A stretch of DNA of 35,946 bases from IMG/VR virus record IMGVR_UViG_3300020443_000131, positions 1 to 35,946 of that record; one strand, written 5' to 3'. Numbering within the stretch: the first letter of the stretch is position 1; every line of letters begins with the position of its first letter. The position numbers were made by a program, and so were the translations under genes. Origin of the DNA: a virus. Positions 16,898 through 25,054 of the stretch are shown one piece after another. Below the pieces are notes generated by a model. That model made no database searches and was not told the origin of the DNA. It saw only the letters and a program-made list of their open reading frames with translations.

Positions 16898-17481
16898 TGT
16901 TGCTCGATGACACGCTGGTTGAGCTTGATAGCGCCTCGTTTTTGCCACCACGCAATAAGTCACAGACAGCGACAAAGTGCTGGGAGCTGGGCGGTATCGC
17001 GCTATCTGACACCAGTGAGCCTATGCAGTACTACTGGTACGGCTACGTCAAAGGTAAAGCTATTTACCTACAGCGTAGCGGCGTTGAGCCAATCGCAGTA
17101 TTAGCGTTTGCGGGTGATGTCACTGAGATGAGCTTTAGTTTTGATCAGAATATGCGCCCAACGATTGCATACGTCGAAAATGGCGTTGCTAAGTTGTATT
17201 GGTATGACTCAAGCGCGGCTAAAAACGTGCTGACGTTATACCCGACTATCACCAATCCGCGCTTGTCGCTTGATGATAAGCGTAAGTTTAACATCGGTAA
17301 CAGCGACATTATTTTTGCGTATGTGAGTGATCACAATCGTCTGTGCTACCGCTTACAGCGCGAGCGTTACGGTGCTGAGCATGTACTGCTAACTGACACT
17401 ACGAAGTCAAATGATGAGCCGTTGACGTTATCTACGATTGGTATGAGCACTTCAAACCGATTTCTATTCCTAACCAATTAA
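16897..17481 (+). CDS. Uncharacterised protein, third gene of the cassette
   Basis: 194 residues, start overlapping the previous stop codon by one base (TAATG). It is aromatic- and Tyr-rich, with beta-strand patterns such as YYWYGYVKGKAIYLQ, IAYVENGVAKLYWYD and IIFAYVSDHNRLCYRLQ that look like successive blades or strands of a beta-propeller-like or fibre-head fold. Family not recognised. The stop codon is followed by AAGGGA, the RBS of the sheath C-terminal piece. Likely a virion structural component by location. Confidence 0.7.
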   Translation: MLLDDTLVELDSASFLPPRNKSQTATKCWELGGIALSDTSEPMQYYWYGYVKGKAIYLQRSGVEPIAVLAFAGDVTEMSFSFDQNMRPTIAYVENGVAKLYWYDSSAAKNVLTLYPTITNPRLSLDDKRKFNIGNSDIIFAYVSDHNRLCYRLQRERYGAEHVLLTDTTKSNDEPLTLSTIGMSTSNRFLFLTN

Positions 17482-17493
17482 TAAGGGAAAATT

Positions 17494-18093
17494 ATGGCCC
17501 AAGTAACCCCAATCATCGCAGTAGCCGCAGCTCTACGCGCCCACCTAGACAAGACGCACCAGTACAGCTTCGTCAAGTCGCTGTCTAATGTCGCCATCGA
17601 TACTGTTAGTGGTATCAAATATCCGCGTACCTGGGATCTAGAAGACCCAGATACTGAGGTCGGATACCTAAACGCCAATGACGTGACCAGCCTGATTCAG
17701 CATAACGGCTTTAGATTTTGGGGCAGTCATACTTGCTCTGATCAGCCTGAGTATATGTTTGAGCCAGTCGTGCGTACCTCGCAGTTTTTGCTCGATACTA
17801 TTATCAATGGCTGCTTTCAGTTCATTGATCAGCCGCTATCACCAACAACCGTCCGTGACATCATTCGTGCCATCAATGCCAAGCTGCAGGAGATGGTTAA
17901 TTTTGGATATTTAATTGGTGCAAAGTGCTGGTACAACAACGAGCTAAACAGCGAAACGTTGCTCATGCAAGGCAAGCTATATCTAGATTATGACTTTACC
18001 CCAGTGCCTAATCTCGAAAACCTTAACTTGAATCAGACGATCACTGATACATACCTGGTCAACTTTGCCGACTTGGTAGCAGCAGCGGCCTAA
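17494..18093 (+). CDS. FI: Tail sheath protein, C-terminal fragment (split P2 gpFI)
   Basis: Second half of the contractile sheath. 199 residues containing AVAAALRAHLDKTHQYSF, KSLSNVAIDTVSG, YLNANDVTSLIQHNGFRFWG, RTSQFLLDTI and LDYDFTPVPNLENLNLNQ, the most conserved part of gpFI that forms the polymerisation core. It begins with its own ATG and RBS AAGGGA (five bases spacing). It is directly followed by the tube gene FII, as an intact FI would be. About 15-20 residues around the junction are missing or replaced relative to typical intact sheaths. Confidence 0.88.
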   Translation: MAQVTPIIAVAAALRAHLDKTHQYSFVKSLSNVAIDTVSGIKYPRTWDLEDPDTEVGYLNANDVTSLIQHNGFRFWGSHTCSDQPEYMFEPVVRTSQFLLDTIINGCFQFIDQPLSPTTVRDIIRAINAKLQEMVNFGYLIGAKCWYNNELNSETLLMQGKLYLDYDFTPVPNLENLNLNQTITDTYLVNFADLVAAAA

Positions 18094-18131
18094 TAGCCAC
18101 CTGACGACCCTATTACTAAAAAGGAAACCCT

Positions 18132-18659
18132 ATGTTACCTCGTAAATTAAAGAACTTCATGGCCTACAAAGGCCTTGGTAACCAAAAGCGCTATCAAGGT
18201 CAGATCCCAGAGATTGAGCTGCCCAAACTGACTCGCGTGCTCGAAGAGTATCGCGCTGGTGGTATGGATATGCCGGTCAAGGTGGACTTGGGCCAAGAAG
18301 CCATGGAGATGACCATTAAGTGCGGTGGTCATGAAGCAGATTTGTACCGCGACTTTGCACGTGCTGGTATTGATAAGGTCGTCTTGTCGTATTCAGGTGC
18401 GTATCAGCGTGATGATGACTGCAGTGTGTCAGCGGTCGATATCTATTGCCGTGGTCGCTTAGAAGAAATCGACCCTGGTAGCGCCAAGCTAGGCGACGAC
18501 ACAGAAGAGTCGTTCAAGTATGCACTGGCTTACTACAAGCTGGTCGTAGACGGTGAAGACATCATTGAAATTGATGCCATGGCCATGAAGTGTATCGTTA
18601 ATGGTGAAGACCGACTAAAAGAGATCCGTGAAGCAATGGGAATGTTTACCACCGTCTAA
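18132..18659 (+). CDS. FII: Tail tube protein (P2 gpFII)
   Basis: Major inner tail tube subunit. 175 residues (P2 172). Features: MLPRKLKNFMAYKGLGNQKR start, LTRVLEEYRAGGMDMPVKVD, QRDDDCSVSAVDIYCRGR and the C-terminal MKCIVNGEDRLKEIREAMG. AAGGAAACC precedes the ATG. It sits between sheath and chaperones as in P2. Confidence 0.94.
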   Translation: MLPRKLKNFMAYKGLGNQKRYQGQIPEIELPKLTRVLEEYRAGGMDMPVKVDLGQEAMEMTIKCGGHEADLYRDFARAGIDKVVLSYSGAYQRDDDCSVSAVDIYCRGRLEEIDPGSAKLGDDTEESFKYALAYYKLVVDGEDIIEIDAMAMKCIVNGEDRLKEIREAMGMFTTV

Positions 18660-18741
18660 ACCGATCATGCAAATTAAGTGGCCAAACCAGACACCTATTT
18701 GATTAAAACATCGACTAAAAATTACTGATTAAGGATACACC

Positions 18742-19074
18742 ATGAACAACATCGAAATGCCAACTATCGAACTAGACTACCCTATCATTCGCGGTACTGG
18801 CGACAAGCAAAAAGAGATTAAAGAATTTACCCTGCGTCGTCCGATGGGTGGCGACTTGCGTGGCCAGTCACTCATTGACATTTCAATGGCCAAAGTCGAT
18901 GCCCTAGCCGTAGTACTCCCTCGCATCAGTAACCCAGTCATCCATGAGCATGAAGTCAAAAACATGGATGCCGCTGATTTGATGGATGTGGGGTTAACTA
19001 TTGCAGGTTTTTTTACCAAAGCGAAACATCAGTTGCAAGCCGAAACCGAAACCGCAGCTATCCCAACCGCGTAG
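18742..19074 (+). CDS. E: Tail assembly chaperone gpE
   Basis: 110 residues. Binds the tape measure protein during tail assembly. The segment FTLRRPMGGDLRGQSLIDI and the ISNPVIHEHEVKNMDAADLMDVG region fit the P2 gpE/mu-type chaperone family. A run of seven T (19008-19014) near the 3' end serves as the frameshift site for the longer product. The RBS is AAGGA, eight bases before ATG. Confidence 0.9.
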   Translation: MNNIEMPTIELDYPIIRGTGDKQKEIKEFTLRRPMGGDLRGQSLIDISMAKVDALAVVLPRISNPVIHEHEVKNMDAADLMDVGLTIAGFFTKAKHQLQAETETAAIPTA

Positions 19075-19199
19075 AAGACTGCATGGCAGACATCGCCTTG
19101 GTGTTCGGCTGGACACCAGACGCGATGTATCACATGACGATCGAAGAGCTTGCTGATTGGCGCGAACGAGCGCGTATCCGTAATAACCCTGATGAATGA
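18742..19199 (+). CDS. E': gpE+E' by -1 ribosomal frameshift
   Basis: At 19008-19014 the message reads GG T.TTT.TTT ACC in the E frame. A -1 slip on T-TTT-TTT shifts into a frame that stays open from 19014 to TGA at 19197-19199 and yields 61 extra residues ending in MADIALVFGWTPDAMYHMTI and EELADWRERARIRNNPDE. This is the P2 E' signature (MAxxFxWxxxxMYxMxxxELxxWRxRA). A stand-alone ATG at 19083 exists but the fusion is the expected product. Frameshifted chaperones of this kind are established for P2 and most long-tailed phages. Frame arithmetic was checked. Confidence 0.88.
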
Positions 19200-19205
19200 T
19201 AGTTT

Positions 19206-19229
19206 GGTTCCCTCACGAATGAGGGAACC
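19206..19229 (+). other. Strong hairpin between E' and T
   Basis: GGTTCCCTCA pairs with TGAGGGAACC around CGAA, a perfect 10-bp stem, seven bases after the E' stop. No T-tract follows, so an RNA processing, stability or attenuation role is more likely than termination. Confidence 0.5.
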
Positions 19230-19278
19230 AGGACAAAATCAGAATCATTGATATCAACAATAAAGTGGGCGCAACCAC

Positions 19279-21771
19279 ATGGCAGACCTAAGCTTCAGGG
19301 CACAGATAGAACTTATCGACCGCATGACTGCACCCATGCGCTCACTCAGTAGCCAAGCCGATCGCTTAGGTCGTCAGTTTGGTGAGACAGCACAAGCAGC
19401 GCGTAAACTTCAGTCACAGCAAGGCTTGATCAATAGCTTCAGACAACAGAAACAAGCGCTAGCTGATACCTCAGAGGCTGCTGTCCGTAGCCGTGCCCGA
19501 CTACAGCAGTTAGAGCAGCAAATGCGCGATACGGCCAATCCTAGCGCCGCCTTAGTACGTCAGTTCGAGGCTGCAGGGCGTGAGTCACAGCGCTTGAATA
19601 CTCGTCTTGATAGTCAACGGCAGCATTTACAGCAGTTACGCGGTCGTCTATCAGAGGCAGGGATAGATACAGGTCGGCTATCAGATCATGAGCGTGAGCT
19701 TGCGCGTAATATCGAGCGCACCAATCAGCAGTTGGCAGAGCAGCGCCGGCGGATGAGTGAGGTGCGACAGCTTGAACGTCAATCACAGCAAATGGGCGAT
19801 ATGCGAAACAAAGCCCTAGGACTGGCCGTAGGCGGTGCAGCAGCAACCTATGCCGGCGCACGGTTCATTCAGCCCGGTATTGAGCTGGAACAGAACCTGA
19901 GTAAAGTTCAGGCGGTCACTCGTCTGGATAAAAACAGTCCACAGTATCAAGCGCTTGTTGTACAAGCTAAAGAGCTAGGCGCGTCGACTCAGTTCACATC
20001 AGCCGATGCCGCGGCTGGACAGACGTTCTTAGCGATGGCTGGTTTTACCCCTGAATCTGTAAGAGCTGCCATGCCCGGGATGCTTGATCTTGCTTTAGCT
20101 GGTGGCATGGAGTTAGACCGAACAGCTGATATCGCGTCAAATATTCTTTCAGGTATGAAGATCGACCCCTCTAAGATGAGTAAGCTTGGCGATGTATTGG
20201 CAGGTACTTTCACCCGTTCAAACACAAATATTGAAATGCTTGGCGAAACCATGAAGTACGCCGCACCGAATGCTGCACTAATGGGTGTGTCATTAGAACA
20301 ATCAGCAGCAATGGCAGCTAAGCTTGGCGACAATGGCATTCAGGCAAGTATGGCCGGTACAGCTATGCGGGCTATTATGTCTAGAATGGCATCAGGCCCA
20401 AAAGCGACCATAGAGGCATTTGAAAGACTGGGCGTCAAAACCTCCGATGCAAATGGCAACCTGCGCCAAATGCCAGATATATTAAAAGAGATTCATGACA
20501 AGACCAAGAAATTAGGCAATACAGAGCAAGCTGAGTTATTCAAGGATATTGCAGGAGAGGAAGCCGGTGGTGCTTTAGCCATTCTCGTTGATCAAGCTGG
20601 TAGCGGTGCGCTACAAAATCTCATTGGTGAGTTACAAAACGCCCAAGGCGAAGCTGGTAACTTGGCAAAAACCATGAGCGACAATACCGTTGGTGACTTT
20701 AAGTCAATGACCTCAGCCATTGATGCCCTACGCACCTCTATTTTTGATGCAAACGGCGGTGCGCTACGTGAGTTTATTCAAACGATAACTTCCATGACTC
20801 AACGCATGACCGCTTTTGCTAATGCCAATCCTGAATTAATGTCAGTTTTAGGCAAATTATTTGCAACCTTAGCCATTGGTGCCGTCATCATTGGTGGATT
20901 GGGTGCTGTGATGCTGACCATATTAGGGCCTATGGCACTGCTACGCGCATCATTAGTCACACTAGGTTTACCAACGACTTTAACCCCTTTAGCCATGCTG
21001 GGTAAAGCCTTTGGCATGGTTGGCGGCGCTGTCAGAGCGCTGACAATGACGTTAATGGCCAACCCTATTTTAGCGTTGGTACTGGCCATTGCTGTACTTG
21101 CTTTTACCATATATAAAAACTGGGATACGCTAGGCCCTATGTTTGCCGCGCTATGGGAGCGCATCAAAGCCATATTTAATATGGGGATTCAGGCACTCAA
21201 GTCCTTCATCATGAACTTTACGCCAGTTGGTCTATTTATCCGCGCATTCGCTGCTGTCTGGCCTTACTTATCTGGACTGGGCGCGAAGTTTAAACAGTAC
21301 GGCATGAACATGCTTGAGGGGCTAAAAAACGGCATTTTAGGCAAAGCTCAAGCAGTGGTTAGCTCAATCAGCAACGTCGTCGGTCGTATCAAAGGTGCGT
21401 TTACTGGCTCAAAAGGTATGGATATCCATAGCCCCAGCCGAGTCTTTGACAGCTATGGCGGTTATATGATGCAAGGCTTGGGACGTGGCATATTATCCAA
21501 TGCTGGTATTCCCGTTAGCGCTACCAAATCCATCGCTGGCCAAATCAATGACTATGCGCCCATCAGCATCGACAGCCGCAAGTCTATCTTACCGCCTCGT
21601 AGCCAGTCTGGTATGGCAATGATGGGCGGTATGAGTAGTGGCAATATTACTATCAACATCAATGGCGCAACCGATCCGCAAGCCGTAGCGCGTGAAGTCC
21701 AGCGCGTCTTGGCTGGTGAGCAACGCAATCAAATGGCACGTCAGCGTAGCCGCTTATTTGATATTGATTAA
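19279..21771 (+). CDS. T: Tail tape measure protein (P2 gpT)
   Basis: Sets tail length and is ejected ahead of DNA. 830 residues (P2 815). Residues 1-175 form a long Gln/Arg-rich coiled coil. The family core AKELGASTQFTSADAAAGQTF with LALAGGMELDRTADI follows, then hydrophobic segments near 519-555 and 594-612 (NPILALVLAIAVLAFTIY). The C-terminus has the GSKGMDIHSPSRVFDSYGGYM motif typical of tape measures. The RBS is weak. The gene order E-T-U-D is identical to P2. Confidence 0.94.
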   Translation: MADLSFRAQIELIDRMTAPMRSLSSQADRLGRQFGETAQAARKLQSQQGLINSFRQQKQALADTSEAAVRSRARLQQLEQQMRDTANPSAALVRQFEAAGRESQRLNTRLDSQRQHLQQLRGRLSEAGIDTGRLSDHERELARNIERTNQQLAEQRRRMSEVRQLERQSQQMGDMRNKALGLAVGGAAATYAGARFIQPGIELEQNLSKVQAVTRLDKNSPQYQALVVQAKELGASTQFTSADAAAGQTFLAMAGFTPESVRAAMPGMLDLALAGGMELDRTADIASNILSGMKIDPSKMSKLGDVLAGTFTRSNTNIEMLGETMKYAAPNAALMGVSLEQSAAMAAKLGDNGIQASMAGTAMRAIMSRMASGPKATIEAFERLGVKTSDANGNLRQMPDILKEIHDKTKKLGNTEQAELFKDIAGEEAGGALAILVDQAGSGALQNLIGELQNAQGEAGNLAKTMSDNTVGDFKSMTSAIDALRTSIFDANGGALREFIQTITSMTQRMTAFANANPELMSVLGKLFATLAIGAVIIGGLGAVMLTILGPMALLRASLVTLGLPTTLTPLAMLGKAFGMVGGAVRALTMTLMANPILALVLAIAVLAFTIYKNWDTLGPMFAALWERIKAIFNMGIQALKSFIMNFTPVGLFIRAFAAVWPYLSGLGAKFKQYGMNMLEGLKNGILGKAQAVVSSISNVVGRIKGAFTGSKGMDIHSPSRVFDSYGGYMMQGLGRGILSNAGIPVSATKSIAGQINDYAPISIDSRKSILPPRSQSGMAMMGGMSSGNITININGATDPQAVAREVQRVLAGEQRNQMARQRSRLFDID

Positions 21772-21791
21772 GGGCATGTAAGGATTATTTT

Positions 21792-22217
21792 ATGTTAGCC
21801 AGTTTAGGATTGTTTGTATTTGAGACCACCACCGCCGCATTTGATGAGATATCGCGCAAGTCTGGTTATCGTTTTGGCACCGGCAACGCGGTAGGCACTC
21901 GCCCCCACATGCAGTATATCGGTCAAGATAACGATGATATTTCGTTATCAGGCACACTATATCCAGAAATCACCAACGGTATTGTATCGTTAGATGAATT
22001 ACGTGACATGGCTGCCACTGGTAAGACCTACGCGCTTATGAATGGCAATGGTTACTACTATGGCATGTGCTATATCACCGATATCAGTGAAACCCAGTCT
22101 CGCTTACTGAGTGATGGTACTGCCCGTAAAATTGACTTTAGCCTATCGCTAAAGCTTGCTGATGATAGCGAGCGTGAGCAAGTAGCCATCTTAGACCAGG
22201 ATCGAGCAGACGTATGA
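21792..22217 (+). CDS. U: Tail protein U
   Basis: 141 residues, close to P2 gpU (159). It carries the segments RKSGYRFGTGNAVGTRPHMQYIGQDNDDI and LSGTLYPEI in its first half, which are family features (given here as separate short stretches: RKSGYRFGTGNAV, TRPHMQYIGQDND, LSGTLYPEI). RBS AAGGAT upstream. It overlaps D by ATGA. Confidence 0.9.
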   Translation: MLASLGLFVFETTTAAFDEISRKSGYRFGTGNAVGTRPHMQYIGQDNDDISLSGTLYPEITNGIVSLDELRDMAATGKTYALMNGNGYYYGMCYITDISETQSRLLSDGTARKIDFSLSLKLADDSEREQVAILDQDRADV

Positions 22218-23224
22218 CTAACTTATTTAAACTCACAATCGAAGGTATCGATCGTACAGCGCAAGTCGAGCAGCGTCTGATTAGTCTCTCAATGACAGAC
22301 AAGCGGGGTACTGAAGCGGATGAGCTATCACTGACGCTATCTGATCATGACGCGGCGCTGCCCTTACCTACCAATGGCAATGAGATAAGGCTATGGCTTG
22401 CGATGCCAGACACGGGCGACATGATAGATAAAGGTACATTTACGATTGATGATGCTGAGCATAGTGGGACACCAGACCAATTACAGATCCGCGCCAAGTC
22501 AGCTGACTTTAAGTCATCGCTGAAGGTAAAACGTAGTGACAGCTATCACCAGCGCAAGCTGGGCGATATAGCGCAAACAGTGGCCAAGCGTCATGATTTA
22601 ATATTGGCCATTGATGGCGCAGTAGCCGCGATGATGATTGATCATATCGATCAGCACCGCGAATCTGACATTAATCTATTGACTAGGCTTTGTGATGACC
22701 ATGATTTGATGTGTACGATTAAGGCGGGACGGCTGATTATCAAACCGATTGCCAATGCAAGATCACCTTCAGGGGCGGCATTGGGAACAGTCACTATCAC
22801 TCGTCAGTCTGGGGACAGTCATCGTTATAGTCGCGCCGATCGTACCAGCGACTATGACGAGACGACATCGAGCTATCATGATGATAAAACTGGTAAGACT
22901 AAGCATATCAGCGTCAAAGACGGTAAGTCCAAACCACTAGATGCCCTACCCAATGACAAATCTCATGTACTGACTAAACCTGCTAAGAGTAAATCAGAGG
23001 CGGTATCCAGGGCAAAAGCGAGCGCCAACAAAAAAGCCCGCCAAGTGGCGAGCTTTGATTTGACGTTAGCAGTAGCGCGTCCTGATATTATCGCTGATAG
23101 TCCTGCTATCGTGCGAGGTTTTCGACCGTACATTGATGAGCATCAGTGGACGGTCGTTGAGGTCAGTCATGATCTATCAGGGAGTGGTTATAGTACTGGT
23201 ATCAAGTGTGAAGCTGGAGTTTAA
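22214..23224 (+). CDS. D: Late control/tail hub protein gpD
   Basis: Baseplate hub protein of the gp27 type; the family is historically named late control D. 336 residues (P2 387). Evidence: DRTAQVEQRLISLSMTDKRG, the DELSLTLSDHDAALPLP stretch, WLAMPDTGDMIDKGTFTID and the C-terminal DEHQWTVVEVSHDLSGSGY. A Lys/Ser-rich insertion at about 220-275 contains KTGKTKHISVKDGKSK. It ends the structural module; accessory genes begin 75 bases later. Confidence 0.9.
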   Translation: MTNLFKLTIEGIDRTAQVEQRLISLSMTDKRGTEADELSLTLSDHDAALPLPTNGNEIRLWLAMPDTGDMIDKGTFTIDDAEHSGTPDQLQIRAKSADFKSSLKVKRSDSYHQRKLGDIAQTVAKRHDLILAIDGAVAAMMIDHIDQHRESDINLLTRLCDDHDLMCTIKAGRLIIKPIANARSPSGAALGTVTITRQSGDSHRYSRADRTSDYDETTSSYHDDKTGKTKHISVKDGKSKPLDALPNDKSHVLTKPAKSKSEAVSRAKASANKKARQVASFDLTLAVARPDIIADSPAIVRGFRPYIDEHQWTVVEVSHDLSGSGYSTGIKCEAGV

Positions 23225-23299
23225 ATTAAAAAAAATTTGTACTCCTACTCGAGTTTATCGAAGAGTTCGTGTATCATTCTAACGTAGAGGAGATATAAA

Positions 23300-24316
23300 A
23301 TGAACATTGAAGCGGTAGACTTATTCTGTGGTATCGGCGGTCTCACAGCAGGTCTTATTAAATCTGGTGTGACAGTAAAAGCTGGCTATGATATAGAGCC
23401 TTCTTGTCAGTATGGCTATGAGTATAATAATAAAGCTAGCTTTATTCTCAAAGACGTAGCTGATGTAACAGCGGATGAAATTAACGACTGGTATTCTGAG
23501 GGCGCTATTCGCCTACTAGCTGGCTGTGCACCATGCCAACCTTTTTCTACCTACAATCAAGGTAAGGATACTACTTTAGATAAAAAATGGCCGTTGCTTT
23601 ATCATTTTATGAGGCTGATCGAAGAAGTTCGTCCTGAGCTTGTAACAATGGAAAATGTACCTGATGTTACCAAGCATAAAGTGTACCATGATTTCGTATC
23701 CAAGCTTGAAGAATTAGGCTATACCGTATCTGCTAATAAAGTTGATTGTGTACAGTATGGAATACCACAGACGCGTAAGCGTCATGTTTTGTTGGCGAGC
23801 TTAATATCAAAAAATATTGAACTAATACCACCAACACATGACAAGCCTGTAACGGTGAGAGACGTAATTGAAAACTTGCCCATTTTATCTTCTGGCCAAC
23901 GAAACCAAAAAGATTTTCTACATATATGCCCAAAATTAAATGAGCTGAATATGAAACGTATTAGAGCTTCTAGGCCAGGTGGGACATGGAGAGACTGGCC
24001 TGAAGAATTATTAGCTGCTTGCCATAGAAAAGAATCAGGGAAATCTTATAGCGGTGTTTATGGTCGTATGGAGTGGGATAAACCCGCTCCAACTATGACA
24101 ACTCAATGCTATGGCTTTGGTAACGGTCGCTTTGGACATCCATCACAGCATCGTGCTATCTCCTTACGAGAAGCGGCAATCTTCCAGACTTTTCCAGAAG
24201 ACTACCAGTTTTGTAAGGGTGATTTTTATATCAAAGAAGTGGGTAAGATGATTGGTAATGCTGTTCCCGTAAGATTAGGCGAAGTAGTTGGTATCAGTTT
24301 ATTGAGAAGCGCGTAA
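23300..24316 (+). CDS. DNA (cytosine-5-)-methyltransferase
   Basis: Transfers methyl from SAM to C5 of cytosine in a specific DNA site. 338 residues with all core motifs in order: I VDLFCGIGGLTAGL (6-19), IV GCAPCQPFS with catalytic Cys79, VI ENV (118-120), VIII QTRKR (157-161), a short target-recognition region (about 215-260) and X GNAVP (319-323). Good RBS GAGGAG ahead of ATG. The gene is visibly AT-richer than gene D. Its last 18 bases overlap the end of the HEPN gene on the opposite strand. No endonuclease of a normal type II system is adjacent; DUF262 and HEPN proteins occupy that place. Target sequence cannot be predicted. A solitary anti-restriction methylase is the alternative. Confidence 0.94.
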   Translation: MNIEAVDLFCGIGGLTAGLIKSGVTVKAGYDIEPSCQYGYEYNNKASFILKDVADVTADEINDWYSEGAIRLLAGCAPCQPFSTYNQGKDTTLDKKWPLLYHFMRLIEEVRPELVTMENVPDVTKHKVYHDFVSKLEELGYTVSANKVDCVQYGIPQTRKRHVLLASLISKNIELIPPTHDKPVTVRDVIENLPILSSGQRNQKDFLHICPKLNELNMKRIRASRPGGTWRDWPEELLAACHRKESGKSYSGVYGRMEWDKPAPTMTTQCYGFGNGRFGHPSQHRAISLREAAIFQTFPEDYQFCKGDFYIKEVGKMIGNAVPVRLGEVVGISLLRSA

Positions 24317-25054
24317 GTACTTTTGACGGGTTAGAAAGTTATTTAACCCGTTAAATACCCCCATCAGCACAGCCTCAACGCTTTTCAAGTTATCATCAAT
24401 AGTATCAATAGGCATATTTTGTCCACATTGTGCGAAAGACTCTGACCCATGTGCCAATAAATTACGCTTATCCTTTATAGCTTTTATGATTTCAGTATTC
24501 CATAATAGAGCCTCATCATCGTGTCGATAAGGCAAAACTCTAATACCATATTTTTTGCAGTATTTCTCTATTACACCACAGTCAATATTTCCGCTAAAAA
24601 GCTTTCTCTTATCGTAACCTAAATCAAACAATCTTTCTCTAATGTCTCCATTATCTCTAGAAAACTCTGATACTTTTTCTTCAGTCAATCCTTTACTAAA
24701 AGATTGTAGAATTACTTTATGTAGTTTTTCTGATAGATCTAACAGACTATGACCTTCTTCTTTTATAGTTTCATGTATCGCATCAATAGATTCGCTCATT
24801 GTCGACTCCATTAAATTGTACAACAGAAGATACGTCGAAGCTCTTAATGTTTTTTGCAGCTCCCTATCAATAGGGTAAGAAGGAAAAGTGGGATGATCTA
24901 TATATCCATTTGGATGGATGTGATGCTCATTAATTACACTTGGAGAAGTTATATCCGCTAACTCTTTTACAAAAAGAACGTAGTTTCTTACTTCTTGAAG
25001 TCTCGTCGTAAAGTTCTCATAAGCAAACTGGAGATTTGTGTTACTAATTTGCAT
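24299..25054 (-). CDS. HEPN-domain putative RNase, MAE_28990/MAE_18760-like
   Basis: 251 residues. Near the C-terminus, AIKDKRNLLAHGSESFAQCG gives the HEPN catalytic signature R-x4-H (Arg197, His202). Other family-like parts are RASTYLLLYNLMESTMSESI (71-90) and SGNIDCGVIEKYCKKYG (154-170). HEPN proteins with this motif are commonly metal-independent RNases acting in toxin and defence systems. I recall this subfamily being described beside DUF262 and methylase genes, which fits here. The ATG follows the DUF262 stop codon with no gap (TAG ATG), so the two are translationally coupled. It is AT-rich, like DUF262. RNase activity is inferred. Confidence 0.85.
   Translation of the reverse strand: MQISNTNLQFAYENFTTRLQEVRNYVLFVKELADITSPSVINEHHIHPNGYIDHPTFPSYPIDRELQKTLRASTYLLLYNLMESTMSESIDAIHETIKEEGHSLLDLSEKLHKVILQSFSKGLTEEKVSEFSRDNGDIRERLFDLGYDKRKLFSGNIDCGVIEKYCKKYGIRVLPYRHDDEALLWNTEIIKAIKDKRNLLAHGSESFAQCGQNMPIDTIDDNLKSVEAVLMGVFNGLNNFLTRQKYLRASQ

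Noticed and set aside
13933-17481. Diversity-generating retroelement varying tail genes
   Set aside because: No reverse transcriptase and no template/variable repeat pair were seen.
15520-17494. Intron or intein interrupting the sheath gene
   Set aside because: No homing endonuclease, reverse transcriptase or intein motifs are visible; the insert carries complete tail-type genes, and each sheath piece has its own start or stop and RBS.
19541-19861. Antisense ORF over the tape measure gene
   Set aside because: Opposite-strand shadow of a repetitive coiled-coil coding sequence, without RBS or neighbours.
20799-21173. Antisense ORF over the hydrophobic part of the tape measure gene
   Set aside because: Shadow of the tape measure reading frame; no recognisable protein features.
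23225-23299. Confident sigma-70 promoter for the methyltransferase
   Set aside because: TATCAT near 23272 could be a -10, but no convincing -35 was found at the right distance.
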